Assembly: GCA_002401775.2 (NCBI GenBank)
Contig: NVUB02000211.1
Span: 1-64,000, forward strand
Reading direction: 5' to 3'
Length of the DNA: 64,000 bases
Source: Ectothiorhodospiraceae bacterium
GTDB taxonomy: Bacteria > Pseudomonadota > Gammaproteobacteria > SZUA-152
Below, in pieces: positions 48,701 through 57,476 of this stretch. The notes under the pieces were generated by a model that was given only the letters and a program-made list of their open reading frames with translations, was not told the origin of the DNA and searched no databases. The position numbers were made by a program, and so were the translations under genes. Numbering within the stretch: the stretch's first letter is position 1; every line of letters begins with the position of its first letter.

Positions 48701-50674
48701 ATGTCAAATATCTACGAAATTCATCCCAAGATCGGTGTCGCACGTCTTGGAAATAGTCCTGATGATTTCTATTTATCACCAGAAACGATTGGTGGGTTGC
48801 CCATTGAATATGATCAATCAGGTTGCGTAACGAGCAAGTTTGTCCATAAATATAAAGATAGTGTCGGTAGAATCAAGAGGCAGGGACAAAAGTTTCGAAT
48901 ATTTAAAAAAACAGATAACGCCTACCAGGAGTTGAGATTATCCGATGACGATATTGAAAAGATAGTGTGGACCGTTCATATCGCCAATAAAAAGGCTGTT
49001 TGGTACACTTTTTCCGAACTTCAGGGAAATCTCGAATTCGGACAAGAGAATAGCTATCTGAACCAACACGTTCCTGTCAATAATCCGACGGTTACTGATT
49101 CTGATGAAAGGAAGAAACTGATAATTGATCCCGGTCCCAGGACAATTGAAGTACCTGGTGATGTGGTTCAGTTCTCACGCTATAACATTCCTGAAAATTA
49201 TGAATATGGTTCATTCCCACCCATTAGTTCAGGAGGATCTCAAATAAATTCTCTTGGCGAATTGAGAATGGATGATACTGGAAATCTTATTGCACTCGGT
49301 GGATATGGAAACGTTACTGGTGATGCAAAGATCGATTCGTTTCGTGGAGCGGGCGGTTACTGGGATGATATCTCAGATGGGTTTGTTATGGCAACCGTCG
49401 TGTTGAAAGATGGGACAAAAATTGATGCGGGTTCAGCTTGGCTCATTGTAGGTAGCCCTAAGTATGCTCCAGAACTTGTTAATATCACCACTTTATACGA
49501 CACAATGTATAATGTTGGTATTCGCCATCTCAAGGCTGATCCCACGATTTACTCAACAGATTCGCATTCTAATAAAAAAGAATATACACCATTGGATGGC
49601 TATAATCTTGATTACACCGTTAATTATACACTGCAAATCAAACCGATTATTGAACGGATGCAATCTTATCGCTGGGTCGCAGACGTCCCTTACTTAAGCG
49701 ACTTTGCGAACCCTGGTTTTAATCTTGCTGATCCTTCAGAAGAAAATAAGAAAAATCGTTTGAAGTATTTCAACTACTTTCGTGTGCCCGTTGTACCAGA
49801 AGCTTACAGCAAGTTAACTCAACAACTTGATAAGGGGCCTAACCAATTATTTTCATCGGATGGTATTCCTTTAATGCCGCTCAATTCGGGCGACAACTCG
49901 GTGACGAATTCTGGGCCTATTTATAAATTTGAGACGCTTTCGGCAACGCAATATTTTTTCATGCACCAATGGGCTGCCGGTAAATTTGTAGTGGGTGAAA
50001 CAGCATCGAAGACATTGCCCGAGCAACTGGATGAAGCCAGTGTTGGTAATTGTGTTGGTGCTCCGTTTTCCCCAGGAATTGAGACGACGTGGATTACCCG
50101 TAATAAATCGATTTACAGTGCCCCTATCGAATTTAAACTTGCTCATCACCATAATGGTGGGAATGCTCAAACTCAGCAACATTATGTAGAATATGGTCTT
50201 AGTACGATTATTGATGAAGCAGAAGGAGAGGGATGTGAACCTGGTGACCTGACCAAGCGGATGGCGATTCCTTGGCAAGCTGACTTTCAAGAGTGTACCG
50301 TTCAAATGCCAAATATTACTAACCCAACTATCAATCAGTTTGCTGACGGAACGGGTATTGAAGTACCTCCCGCTTATTACGTTTACTGGTGGCCACCACA
50401 AAGCCCTATGCATATCATTACGGGAAGTTTAGAGCCTGCGGATCAAGTACTTGATGCGATTGTGTCAAATATTGCCGGACAACCTATCATACCCGCTGGT
50501 CAGCGAGTGCCGTTCCAACGTGGCGTTAATACCACTCAAGATATGATCAATAATTGGAATGCTTTGGGGTTTATCGTCAATCAAGGTTCTGAAGAATACC
50601 CTTATTTTGTTGAGAGTGAACGAAATAGTAAAACATTCGGACAACTCGCGGCGCTTAAAAATTCAAGTCAATAA
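48701..50674 (+). CDS. lodA: LodA-like quinoprotein amino-acid oxidase
   Basis: A 657-residue member of the LodA family, oxidases that use a cysteine tryptophylquinone cofactor made from their own side chains and release H2O2. Family features are IYEIHPKIGVARLGNSPDDF at the start, FRGAGGYWDDISDG, WITRNKSIY, PWQADFQEC and YYVYWWPPQSPMH. The crosslink is probably between W563 or W564 and C532 (or C512). There is no classical signal peptide, as in the Marinomonas prototype. AAGGAG precedes the ATG. lodB follows after three bases. The amino-acid substrate (lysine, glycine or other) cannot be read from sequence. Confidence 0.92.
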   Translation: MSNIYEIHPKIGVARLGNSPDDFYLSPETIGGLPIEYDQSGCVTSKFVHKYKDSVGRIKRQGQKFRIFKKTDNAYQELRLSDDDIEKIVWTVHIANKKAVWYTFSELQGNLEFGQENSYLNQHVPVNNPTVTDSDERKKLIIDPGPRTIEVPGDVVQFSRYNIPENYEYGSFPPISSGGSQINSLGELRMDDTGNLIALGGYGNVTGDAKIDSFRGAGGYWDDISDGFVMATVVLKDGTKIDAGSAWLIVGSPKYAPELVNITTLYDTMYNVGIRHLKADPTIYSTDSHSNKKEYTPLDGYNLDYTVNYTLQIKPIIERMQSYRWVADVPYLSDFANPGFNLADPSEENKKNRLKYFNYFRVPVVPEAYSKLTQQLDKGPNQLFSSDGIPLMPLNSGDNSVTNSGPIYKFETLSATQYFFMHQWAAGKFVVGETASKTLPEQLDEASVGNCVGAPFSPGIETTWITRNKSIYSAPIEFKLAHHHNGGNAQTQQHYVEYGLSTIIDEAEGEGCEPGDLTKRMAIPWQADFQECTVQMPNITNPTINQFADGTGIEVPPAYYVYWWPPQSPMHIITGSLEPADQVLDAIVSNIAGQPIIPAGQRVPFQRGVNTTQDMINNWNALGFIVNQGSEEYPYFVESERNSKTFGQLAALKNSSQ

Positions 50675-50677
50675 AAC

Positions 50678-52057
50678 GTGATAATGCGTGTCTCAAGTTA
50701 CCAAGACGATCATTTTGATGTGGTTATTATAGGGGGTGGTCCTAGTGGCACAGCTGCCGGTATAACCTTGTTAAAGCGCGATGGAATATCTGTTGCTGTT
50801 GTTGAACAGTCGGACTACACATCCTTTAGAATAGGAGAGTCATTAAGTCCTGGTATTCGACCATTGCTGGAATATCTCGATATTTGGGAGCAGTTTAAGC
50901 AGGAACAATCTTTGGAATCCTTTGGAAGCCAGGCAGCTTGGGGGTCGGATTCTCTGCAAGGGTTGGATTACATGTTCACGCTTCATGGGCCTGGTTGGAG
51001 TCTTGATAGGAGGCGTTTCGACCGTATGTTGGCTGAGTCATTTCGGCAACGGGGTGGAACGTTGTTTACCAAAACACGTTTTATCCGATGTGAGCAAATT
51101 TCAGGAAATGATTGGGCAGTTTATGTTAAAAACCCCGATAAAACATTCAGGATAATTCACTGTCAATATTTGATGGATGCAACGGGGCGTCGTGGAACCC
51201 TGGCTAAACAGCTTGGCGCCACACGGCAAATACACGACCATCTTGTGGGTGTTGGCCGCGTAGGCCAGCTCCCAGAAAGCACGTGTTTAGAGTCCTGTAT
51301 TCAAGTGGAAGCCTGCGAATACGGTTGGTGGTATACGGCTCCGATTCCTGGAAATCGTGTATCAGTTGTGCTAATGAGTGATGCTGATATTGTGAATAGA
51401 ATGAAAGCCGCTCAATCAAAACAATGGAATAGGCTACTGAATGGTCTGGAAATGACGAGTAATCGTATTTCTGGCGTTACATTTGTTGATACACCAAAAG
51501 TATTTTCATCTTTTTCTTCCTGTTTGCAACAAGTGGGAGGTAAAAACTGGGGTGCCGTTGGAGATGCGGTTGCCTCCCATGACCCGCTTTCTTCGACGGG
51601 GATTCCTCATGCTATTGGTAGTGGCGTTCATGGTGCTATCGTTGCGTTAAGTGCGTTGCTTTCGAATGGGGGGTTATTAGAAAGTTTTAAGAAAAGCATT
51701 CACGAAGATTTTTATCAGTATCTACAAACTCACTGGAAATATTATCAACGAGAAACACGCTGGACGGACTCCTTGTTTTGGAAGCGTCGCTGCACACCGA
51801 TTTCTATTGATCCGCATACGGTAATTAAGAATGTTGAATGTTCGACCGAAGCCACCTATTTTGACTCAACGCATCTTTCAAACCATCTATATGAACAACT
51901 ACTCGGTATCTGTCAAGAAGGGGAATCAATCCATAACATCGTGAATAAATTTTCGGATATTCACCCTCAACTACCTGACCAAAAAATTATTTTAGGCATA
52001 CAAGAGCTAATGTTTAGCAATCACATTAAAACAGATAATTTCAATATGTTAGAATAA
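50678..52057 (+). CDS. lodB: LodB-like flavoprotein for quinone cofactor maturation
   Basis: An FAD-dependent oxidoreductase of 459 residues related to tryptophan halogenases. The dinucleotide motif is DVVIIGGGPSGTAAG (G19-G24). Also present are RIGESLSPGIRPLLEYL, the halogenase-like GPGWSLDRRRFDRML and GDAVASHDPLSSTGIPHA. In Marinomonas LodB is needed to form the quinone cofactor of LodA. A GTG (50678) or ATG (50684) start is possible; the gap after lodA is only three bases, so the two are co-transcribed and probably translationally coupled. Confidence 0.92.
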   Translation: MIMRVSSYQDDHFDVVIIGGGPSGTAAGITLLKRDGISVAVVEQSDYTSFRIGESLSPGIRPLLEYLDIWEQFKQEQSLESFGSQAAWGSDSLQGLDYMFTLHGPGWSLDRRRFDRMLAESFRQRGGTLFTKTRFIRCEQISGNDWAVYVKNPDKTFRIIHCQYLMDATGRRGTLAKQLGATRQIHDHLVGVGRVGQLPESTCLESCIQVEACEYGWWYTAPIPGNRVSVVLMSDADIVNRMKAAQSKQWNRLLNGLEMTSNRISGVTFVDTPKVFSSFSSCLQQVGGKNWGAVGDAVASHDPLSSTGIPHAIGSGVHGAIVALSALLSNGGLLESFKKSIHEDFYQYLQTHWKYYQRETRWTDSLFWKRRCTPISIDPHTVIKNVECSTEATYFDSTHLSNHLYEQLLGICQEGESIHNIVNKFSDIHPQLPDQKIILGIQELMFSNHIKTDNFNMLE

Positions 52058-52142
52058 AATCTGATCCTGTATCTGGGGCGCTTTGGCCCTAAAATTCACC
52101 CCAAATACTCATAATAGTACAGTAATTTTTTAAGGAATGTAT

Positions 52143-52733
52143 ATGTTGTTACGATGTGCCGCATTATGTTTGTGTTTGTTACCAGTCCTGTGTTTTAGCA
52201 CTGAATATTCACGAAAAGAGGGGGATAAATCAATAAACTTCAGTTTCAATGGGCTAGAGGCTAGTGATTATAAATATGGAATAGGTGGGAAATACTGGAA
52301 AAATAATAATATAGCACTCACGGGAAGTATTGATTTCGGAGATAGTGATTTAGAAGTATTTATTGATAATGGTGGTGCTGTAACTTCTTCTAATGCAGAA
52401 AGCGATTTCTATGAAGTGTCATTTGGTGTTGAAAGGCATATTGATAGCGTGTCAAAGGTATCCCCATATATGGGGTTTGAAGTATTTTATAGTAAGGTAA
52501 ACTCTATATCAGAAAACGTAACGAAACGTGAATCAGAGTCGAGCGCGTACGGAATTAGTGCGCTTGTTGGTGTTGAATATTATGTTAACCAAGATATATC
52601 TTTAAGCGCAGAATATTTATTCAGTTATTCCAAGAGTGTTTTAAAATCAACCTCTTCTGGTTCGCGTACAAAAAATAATATAAGCGACTTTAGCGCTGGA
52701 GCTGGTGCGTTAGTATTGTCAGTTTATTTCTAG
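52143..52733 (+). CDS. Predicted small outer-membrane beta-barrel protein
   Basis: A protein of 196 residues with a signal peptide (about 1-21). Alternating strands such as YKYGIGGKYWKNNNIALTGS, YEVSFGVERHI, VSPYMGFEVFYS and AYGISALVGVEYYVN, ending LVLSVYF with terminal Phe, indicate an OmpX/OmpA-type eight-strand barrel. The ATG at 52143 fits the AAGGA site better than the ATG two codons earlier. It follows lodB after about 85 bp and may be part of the same accessory unit; the link is by position only. Confidence 0.75.
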   Translation: MLLRCAALCLCLLPVLCFSTEYSRKEGDKSINFSFNGLEASDYKYGIGGKYWKNNNIALTGSIDFGDSDLEVFIDNGGAVTSSNAESDFYEVSFGVERHIDSVSKVSPYMGFEVFYSKVNSISENVTKRESESSAYGISALVGVEYYVNQDISLSAEYLFSYSKSVLKSTSSGSRTKNNISDFSAGAGALVLSVYF

Positions 52734-52892
52734 TGATAGCAAGGGCCTAGTACCTGACTAGTTTTGTCGATTTCTTTAACGGGGCACCCAGCTTAATGAA
52801 AGCTATGAATTCTTTATAGATCAAGTAGGTTCACGTTCAAATTGCACCATTTTGAGGGGATAGAGGGGATATTGCAGATTTCAGCGTTTGCT

Positions 52893-52976
52893 TGAGAGTG
52901 GCGAGCTAGTATCATGACTGTGATGAGAGGTTTTCTGGAATTCCGGGGGCGGATAACCCGAAGTTGTACTTCGGGT
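52893..52976. repeat. Degenerate direct repeat, left of doxX-marR
   Basis: GAGAGTGG.GAGCTAGTATCATG and a later GAAGTTGTAC match 54394-54502 in the same order and orientation. The rest of the 303-bp gap holds nothing recognised. Confidence 0.75.
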
Positions 52977-53036
52977 TGTAGGTGGCTGGGGAAATGGCCA
53001 TAAACCAACATCAATCGATTACTTCATTGTTCTTCC

Positions 53037-53480
53037 TTAGTTGCTTTTATAAAAATATAAGCGAAGACTGTACGCCCCGTCACCTAAAAATCTCATCGCT
53101 AGGGAAATACCTATCATAAACGCAGGGTACTCCCAGCCTCCGTTGGCGTTACTGAATACCCAGCCATTTGCACCATGAACAAAGACAATGCTACCGAGTA
53201 GCACTATTATCATTCCCAGCGCGATATGACGACTGAAATATCCTGCAAGTAATAATATTCCCGCGAGTATTTCAGCAACTATTGTTAAGTAGGCGAATAT
53301 ACCGGGCAAACCAATCGAGACAAAATAGGCAGCTGTTCCTGTGGGTGTGAATACAACATAAGCGTAGAGACCGTGCGCGAGATACATAATTCCTAATGTT
53401 AGACGAATAATAAATGCTGCGAGGTCTATTCTGTCTTGTAGACCATAATTCTGTAAATCGTAGCTAAATAATTCTTTCAT
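53037..53480 (-). CDS. DoxX-family membrane protein
   Basis: An inner-membrane protein of 147 residues with about four helices. LAAFIIRLTLGIMYLAHGLY and the GLPGIFAYLTIVAEILAGIL to GYFSRHIAL segment match DoxX. GGAGAG precedes the ATG. It is divergent from a MarR regulator with two palindromic sites between them, a common arrangement for DoxX/quinone-reductase targets of MarR proteins. DoxX proteins are linked to redox stress; the exact role here is unknown. Confidence 0.88.
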   Translation of the reverse strand: MKELFSYDLQNYGLQDRIDLAAFIIRLTLGIMYLAHGLYAYVVFTPTGTAAYFVSIGLPGIFAYLTIVAEILAGILLLAGYFSRHIALGMIIVLLGSIVFVHGANGWVFSNANGGWEYPAFMIGISLAMRFLGDGAYSLRLYFYKSN

Positions 53481-53588
53481 TTTACTCTCTCCATTTCATT
53501 ATCCGTTGTACTTTCAAAAATGTTGTTCGGTGTAATTTATAGAATTTAAACGCGAGGCTATATCGTTAGCACTTACAGCCGCTTAAAA

Positions 53589-53604
53589 TATAGTTGCAAT
53601 TGCA
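53589..53604. promoter_or_regulatory. Predicted MarR operator, site 1
   Basis: TATAGTTGCAATTGCA is a near-palindrome (TTGCAATTGCA). It matches the reverse complement of site 2 at 15 of 16 positions, in the doxX-marR gap. Confidence 0.7.
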
Positions 53605-53632
53605 TATACAATCCAGCTTAGAGTGAATTGAT

Positions 53633-53648
53633 TGCAAATGCAACTATA
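53633..53648. promoter_or_regulatory. Predicted MarR operator, site 2
   Basis: TGCAAATGCAACTATA is the inverted partner of site 1, 44 bp away centre to centre, and ends 18 bp before the marR start codon, so bound regulator would block marR too. Confidence 0.7.
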
Positions 53649-53666
53649 AAAGCCTATTATTATTGA

Positions 53667-54104
53667 ATGAGTAGCATACTGACTAAAGAAGCCACGCAGG
53701 CTTGGATACAATTGCATCGGGCACATCGCCTGTTACTGGCACGTGTAGAAGAAACATTAAAAACTAATAATCTACCACCCCTGGTTTGGTATGATGTTTT
53801 GTTTGAATTATCTCAAGTCAAGGAAGATGGGCTTCGACAATACGAGATTGGTGAAAAAATACTGTTATATAAACATAACCTCTCCCGATTGTTAGATAGA
53901 TTGGAAAAGAAACATTTCGTTAAGCGTTACACCAGTGCGGAAGATGCACGAGGCAATAGGATAATTATTACCAGTGCTGGCATTAAATTAATGAACCAAA
54001 TTTGGCCAATCTACAGGGATTCAATTCGAGAAAACTTTGCTGGAAAACTGTCAGTAAATGAATTTTCTGAGTTAAACAAGTTTCTTTGTTCTATTCTTGA
54101 ATAG
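53667..54104 (+). CDS. MarR-family transcriptional regulator
   Basis: A 145-residue winged-helix regulator. The N-terminal helix includes AWIQLHRAHRLLLARVEETL. The recognition region is GEKILLYKHNLSRLLDRLEK and the wing is RYTSAEDARGNRIIITSAG. It is transcribed away from doxX, and two inverted operator-like sites sit in the shared promoter region. Autoregulation and repression of doxX are likely, by inference. The start codon lies very close to the second operator and has no good ribosome site. Confidence 0.92.
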   Translation: MSSILTKEATQAWIQLHRAHRLLLARVEETLKTNNLPPLVWYDVLFELSQVKEDGLRQYEIGEKILLYKHNLSRLLDRLEKKHFVKRYTSAEDARGNRIIITSAGIKLMNQIWPIYRDSIRENFAGKLSVNEFSELNKFLCSILE

Positions 54105-54775
54105 CCAAGATTTTTGCGGGCGAAATACCTTCGTCGAACTAACAGGGATTGGTTATATCGATGAGTGTCTACAATTTAGTAAACTATCAATGGCGAGAAA
54201 CCCTGTATACAGGATAACCATCCTTAAAAATCACAAATTATCTCGATGTTTATAGAGAGACCCTGCTTAATAAAAACCAAGATGGACCAATTTATTAATT
54301 ACTTTTTTCAATAGGATCAGATTCGATTACTTGTCATATTTTGGGGATATTTTCAATAAAGTAACGTTATACAGCTATTTTCAACCTTTTCTGTGAGAGT
54401 GGAGCTAGTATCATGTCTGTGGTGCACGATTTCCTGGGATGAGAACGCCGGGGCCGGGTGCGACAGCAGAGTAACCTGAAGTTGTACATCTGGTAGGACG
54501 AAGCGGAAGTACAACTTAGGGTTATTGTTTTTCGATGTATTTAACCCCCTTCGACCGGTATCGACGCTTTATCTGCTGGCTGGCTAATATATATGGGGGG
54601 CTAGGTTAGTGATTTTCGGTCTCACCCTCTCACTTTAATTTTACCTTGTAGGCCATATTGCGTAGCTACGTGATAATCAATTTTGGCCGATTACTGCGGT
54701 GCTCGGATATGCATTTGCGTCACGTAACGGCGTAACGTGACCTACAGGGATTGTGGGTTACCTTTTTTCGGTGTT
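54105..54775. other. Intergenic region between marR and pdxJ (left part)
   Basis: No gene is supported. It carries the right-hand degenerate repeat (54394-54502) and an inverted element with arms near 54648-54673 and 54720-54745 of the GTAGGYCAY family. Confidence 0.6.
54394..54502. repeat. Degenerate direct repeat, right of doxX-marR
   Basis: Partner of 52893-52976. Together the copies bracket the doxX-marR pair. Confidence 0.75.
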
Positions 54776-54817
54776 TAAAACGCAAAGGTCGCAAAGGCGC
54801 AAAGTACGCAAAGAAAG
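54776..54817. repeat. CGCAAAGG-type short repeat
   Basis: AAACGCAAAGG.CGCAAAGGCG followed by CGCAAAG-like units. A near-identical copy is at about 18979-19015. Confidence 0.85.
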
Positions 54818-54835
54818 ATGAGCGCAAGTTTTTTA

Positions 54836-54919
54836 CTCAGCACTCAGCACTTAGTCCTCAGTACTTAGTCCTCAGCACTTAGCACTTAACACTTAACACT
54901 TAACACTCAGCACTCAGCA
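54836..54919. repeat. Heptamer tandem array (CTYAGCA)
   Basis: Twelve copies of a 7-mer (CTCAGCA, CTTAGTC, CTTAACA variants), the same family and copy number as 27988-28071. It ends 33 bp before the pdxJ start. Confidence 0.95.
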
Positions 54920-54952
54920 CTACCCCCTAAGAACCACAAAGGCAGCAAAGCA

Positions 54953-55732
54953 ATGACAGCTCACTCCGTACCACCCACATCAGCAAGTGCGTTTTCGACA
55001 ACAGCTCTGCTGCTGGGGGTTAATATCGACCATGTGGCGACGCTGCGCCAGGCGAGGGGTACTCGTTACCCGGACCCGATTCAGGCCGCTATAGAGGCCG
55101 AGCAGGCGGGTGCGGATGCCATTACCTTGCACTTGCGAGAAGATCGCCGCCACATTCAGGATCGTGACGTAGAAATGCTTAGCGATATCCTGCAAACCCG
55201 AATGAATTTGGAAATGGCCGTGACGGACGACATGCTCGCCATCGCTGCGCGAATACGCCCTTCGGATTGTTGTCTTGTGCCTGAGCGTCGTGAGGAATTG
55301 ACCACCGAGGGCGGGCTGGATGTTGTCGGTCAGTTAGACCGTATGCGTGATGCCTGCTCACAGTTGGCCGAGGCGCAAGTGCGTGTGTCGCTGTTTATTG
55401 ATGCCGACCCGGCACAAATTGATGCCGCCGCCGCCGTAGGAGCGCCTGTCATTGAAATTCACACCGGGCATTTTGCTGACGCCCAGACGCCCGCTGAGTA
55501 TCAGTTTGAGTTAACCAAGGTAATGCAGGCAGTAGAGCATGGTATGGGGCTTGGCTTGCATGTGAATGCCGGTCACGGGCTGCATTATCACAATGTGCAG
55601 GCCATTGCGGCGATACACGGTATCCGTGAACTGAATATTGGCCATGCGATCATTGCTCAAGCGGTATTTAGCGGCTTGCAGCCCGCCGTACGAGAAATGA
55701 AACAGCTCATGCGTGAGGCCAGAGTCGCGTGA
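54953..55732 (+). CDS. pdxJ: Pyridoxine 5'-phosphate synthase
   Basis: Last ring-closing step of vitamin B6 synthesis, joining 1-deoxyxylulose-5-phosphate with the PdxA product. It has 259 residues in a TIM barrel: [67 protein letters not shown] and GHGLHYHNV. The stop overlaps the acpS GTG start (GTGA), so the pair is translationally coupled. An N-terminal tail of about 17 residues before LLLGVN is slightly longer than in E. coli, so an internal start is possible. Confidence 0.96.
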   Translation: MTAHSVPPTSASAFSTTALLLGVNIDHVATLRQARGTRYPDPIQAAIEAEQAGADAITLHLREDRRHIQDRDVEMLSDILQTRMNLEMAVTDDMLAIAARIRPSDCCLVPERREELTTEGGLDVVGQLDRMRDACSQLAEAQVRVSLFIDADPAQIDAAAAVGAPVIEIHTGHFADAQTPAEYQFELTKVMQAVEHGMGLGLHVNAGHGLHYHNVQAIAAIHGIRELNIGHAIIAQAVFSGLQPAVREMKQLMREARVA

Positions 55733-56130
55733 TATTTGGCATTGGTACCGATATTGTGCGGATACCGCGCATGGTCGAAAATTTAAGTCGTTACGGCGAA
55801 CGTTTTGCAGCACGTATTTTAACCGAAGCTGAATTAGCCATTTTTTGTGGTATGCCACTAGAGGCCAGGCGAGCTCAGTTTCTGGCCAAACGCTTTGCGG
55901 CCAAAGAAGCAGCGGCTAAGGCGCTGGGTACCGGGTTTCGGGATGGATTGAGCCTGCATGATATCGGGGTTGTTAATGATGCCCTGGGAAAGCCCACGTT
56001 AGCCTTTTCCGGGAAAGCACAACAAATACTGGATGGGTATGCCATTGGTACTTCTCATCTCAGTCTGGCAGATGAAACGGAATATGCGATTGCCTATGTG
56101 TTGCTGGAAACCGCAATAAACCCTTCGTAA
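55729..56130 (+). CDS. acpS: Holo-[acyl-carrier-protein] synthase
   Basis: Transfers phosphopantetheine from CoA to acyl carrier protein. It has 133 residues. [14 protein letters not shown] holds the Mg-binding aspartate, and [20 protein letters not shown] is the second signature; [18 protein letters not shown] closes it. It starts with GTG overlapping the pdxJ stop. The pdxJ-acpS order is typical of gammaproteobacteria. Confidence 0.95.
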   Translation: MIFGIGTDIVRIPRMVENLSRYGERFAARILTEAELAIFCGMPLEARRAQFLAKRFAAKEAAAKALGTGFRDGLSLHDIGVVNDALGKPTLAFSGKAQQILDGYAIGTSHLSLADETEYAIAYVLLETAINPS

Positions 56131-56185
56131 TTGTTCGTAATTGGAACGCAGAAAATGAAAGTTTCTATTTTTTTTCAAATGGGGC

Positions 56186-56213
56186 TTGTATTTTAAACTC
56201 AGATGCGTAGAAT
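56186..56213 (+). promoter_or_regulatory. Predicted metY promoter
   Basis: TTGTAT, 16 bp, TAGAAT, with a GC-rich stretch (GCCCC) right after the -10 that is typical of stringently controlled tRNA promoters. Confidence 0.6.
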
Positions 56214-56226
56214 GCCCCACCTCGGA

Positions 56227-56303
<77 letters not shown>

Positions 56304-56905
56304 ACCGAGAAGTGTAGATGTTTTGGGGCCCGACTTGGTCGGTCTCAGCTTTCATTCGGCGCAGCCGCTGAAGGTCACAGGTTAAAATCCTGTCCCCACT
56401 ACCAACCGAGAAAATCAGTAGTAAGGCGATGCCCGTCACCGGGCTCAGCTTCAATCCGGCGCAGCTGCTCGACGTTCCCAGTTTCAAATTCTGTTCGACT
56501 ATCAACCAAAAATTTAAGAAGTAAGGCGATGTCCGATATCGGGTTCAGCTATCAATCCGGCGCAGCCGCTCGACGTTCCCAGTTTCAAATCCTGTTCGGT
56601 TATCAACCAAAAATTTAAGAAGTAAGGCAATGTCCGATATTGGATTATGCTTTCAGTTCGATGCGGTCGCTGAAGTCTCCACGTTTTAATTTTGTCTTCG
56701 TCTCAACCATAAAAAATCAAGTTATACGATGCCTGGCGATCTGGCTTAGCCTTCAAACCGCTACAACCGCTGTAAGCCCACAAGTTCAAACTTATCCGTG
56801 TTACCTGCAAATATCAAAAAATAATGCTAGATGTCCCGTAGTTGGCTTTAATTCATCATTACTGACAACCACGAAATTCTCGTAGAGGCAGGCTCCAGAA
56901 AGCTC
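56304..56905 (+). repeat. Tandem array of decayed tRNA-like units, 100-101 bp period
   Basis: Units begin at 56304, 56405, 56505, 56606, 56706 and about 56806, each equal to a tRNA length plus a spacer of 23-24 bp. Each ends with a T-arm-like piece (GTTCAAATCC variants) and CTACCA/TATCA/TCTCA followed by ACC. The first repeats the metY 3' half almost exactly (AAGGTCACAGGTTAAAATCC). Later units share CCGGCGCAGCCGCTCGACG in place of the anticodon arm and decay further downstream. None folds into an intact tRNA by eye. Confidence 0.85.
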
Positions 56906-56989
56906 ACGGTATAGGGCAGTTTTTAAACCCGGCCAAACCATCAGCCGGCACCAAATTTGCTAAAATCCACATATGGACAAGGCTCTATA

Positions 56990-57017
56990 TTTACATTCTG
57001 ATTTAAATAGGTATAAT
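56990..57017 (+). promoter_or_regulatory. Predicted sigma-70 promoter
   Basis: TTTACA, 16 bp, TATAAT: a strong match. It drives transcription into a 180-bp stretch that ends at a terminator. Confidence 0.75.
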
Positions 57018-57023
57018 CACGCG

Positions 57024-57201
57024 CTCTGGAGACGGGGCAACCCAAATCTGGCCGTATGTTGGGTCAGGACGGCATACTCGTTACCAAACACCATAATGTT
57101 TTGGTGTCAGTAAAGTTGAAAGGTCCTGTCCGGGATCAGGAATGCTGGATCAATAAGTTGATTCGGTGTTACGAATGCCACGGTATACGTGGTTTTTTTT
57201 T
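57024..57201 (+). ncRNA. Candidate small RNA or terminated leader
   Basis: The stretch between the promoter at 56990-57017 and an intrinsic terminator (CCACG/CGTGG stem at 57178-57192, then nine T). It can form hairpins, for example CACCATAATGTTTTGGTG near 57090 and TCCTGTCCGGGATCAGGA near 57123. It matches no RNA family I recognise. It could be an independent small RNA or an attenuated leader of rimP-nusA. Confidence 0.45.
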
Positions 57202-57290
57202 AACGTTATTTTGGCCAACGTTGGATTCGGCGTGGTTCAGGTTCATGCAGTAGCGAATTTGAAGGGTGCAGATTTTGTTGGTGACACACC

Positions 57291-57318
57291 TTTTACTGTG
57301 GTCATCTGGCGCTATAAT
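57291..57318 (+). promoter_or_regulatory. Predicted rimP-nusA promoter
   Basis: TTTTAC, 16 bp, TATAAT, about 160 bp before rimP. A terminator-like hairpin follows. Confidence 0.6.
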
Positions 57319-57347
57319 TCGTGTGTAAAAGTTGTTGCTGTGACGGT

Positions 57348-57367
57348 GGGCCTAGGGCCCTTTTTTT
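57348..57367 (+). terminator. Terminator-like hairpin in the rimP leader
   Basis: GGGCC/GGCCC with a TAG loop and seven T, between the predicted promoter and rimP. Its place suggests an attenuator, fitting the known feedback control of nusA operons. Confidence 0.6.
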
Positions 57368-57476
57368 GGTTTTGCGAAAAGGCAATTCTGGAAAAAAGGT
57401 TTGTTTTTTAGTGGCTTACAGCCAGTATCTAATTATGTAAAGAGTGCGTTAGTCACTTTTTCGTGGAGTAAAGTAA

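Noticed and set aside
56640-56885. 81-codon open frame inside the tRNA-like array
   Set aside because: It runs across repeat units and has no ribosome site or family similarity.
56304-56905. 100-bp array as a CRISPR or as functional tRNA genes
   Set aside because: Units lack a conserved repeat/spacer pattern and cannot form complete cloverleaves; the resemblance is to tRNA with decay.
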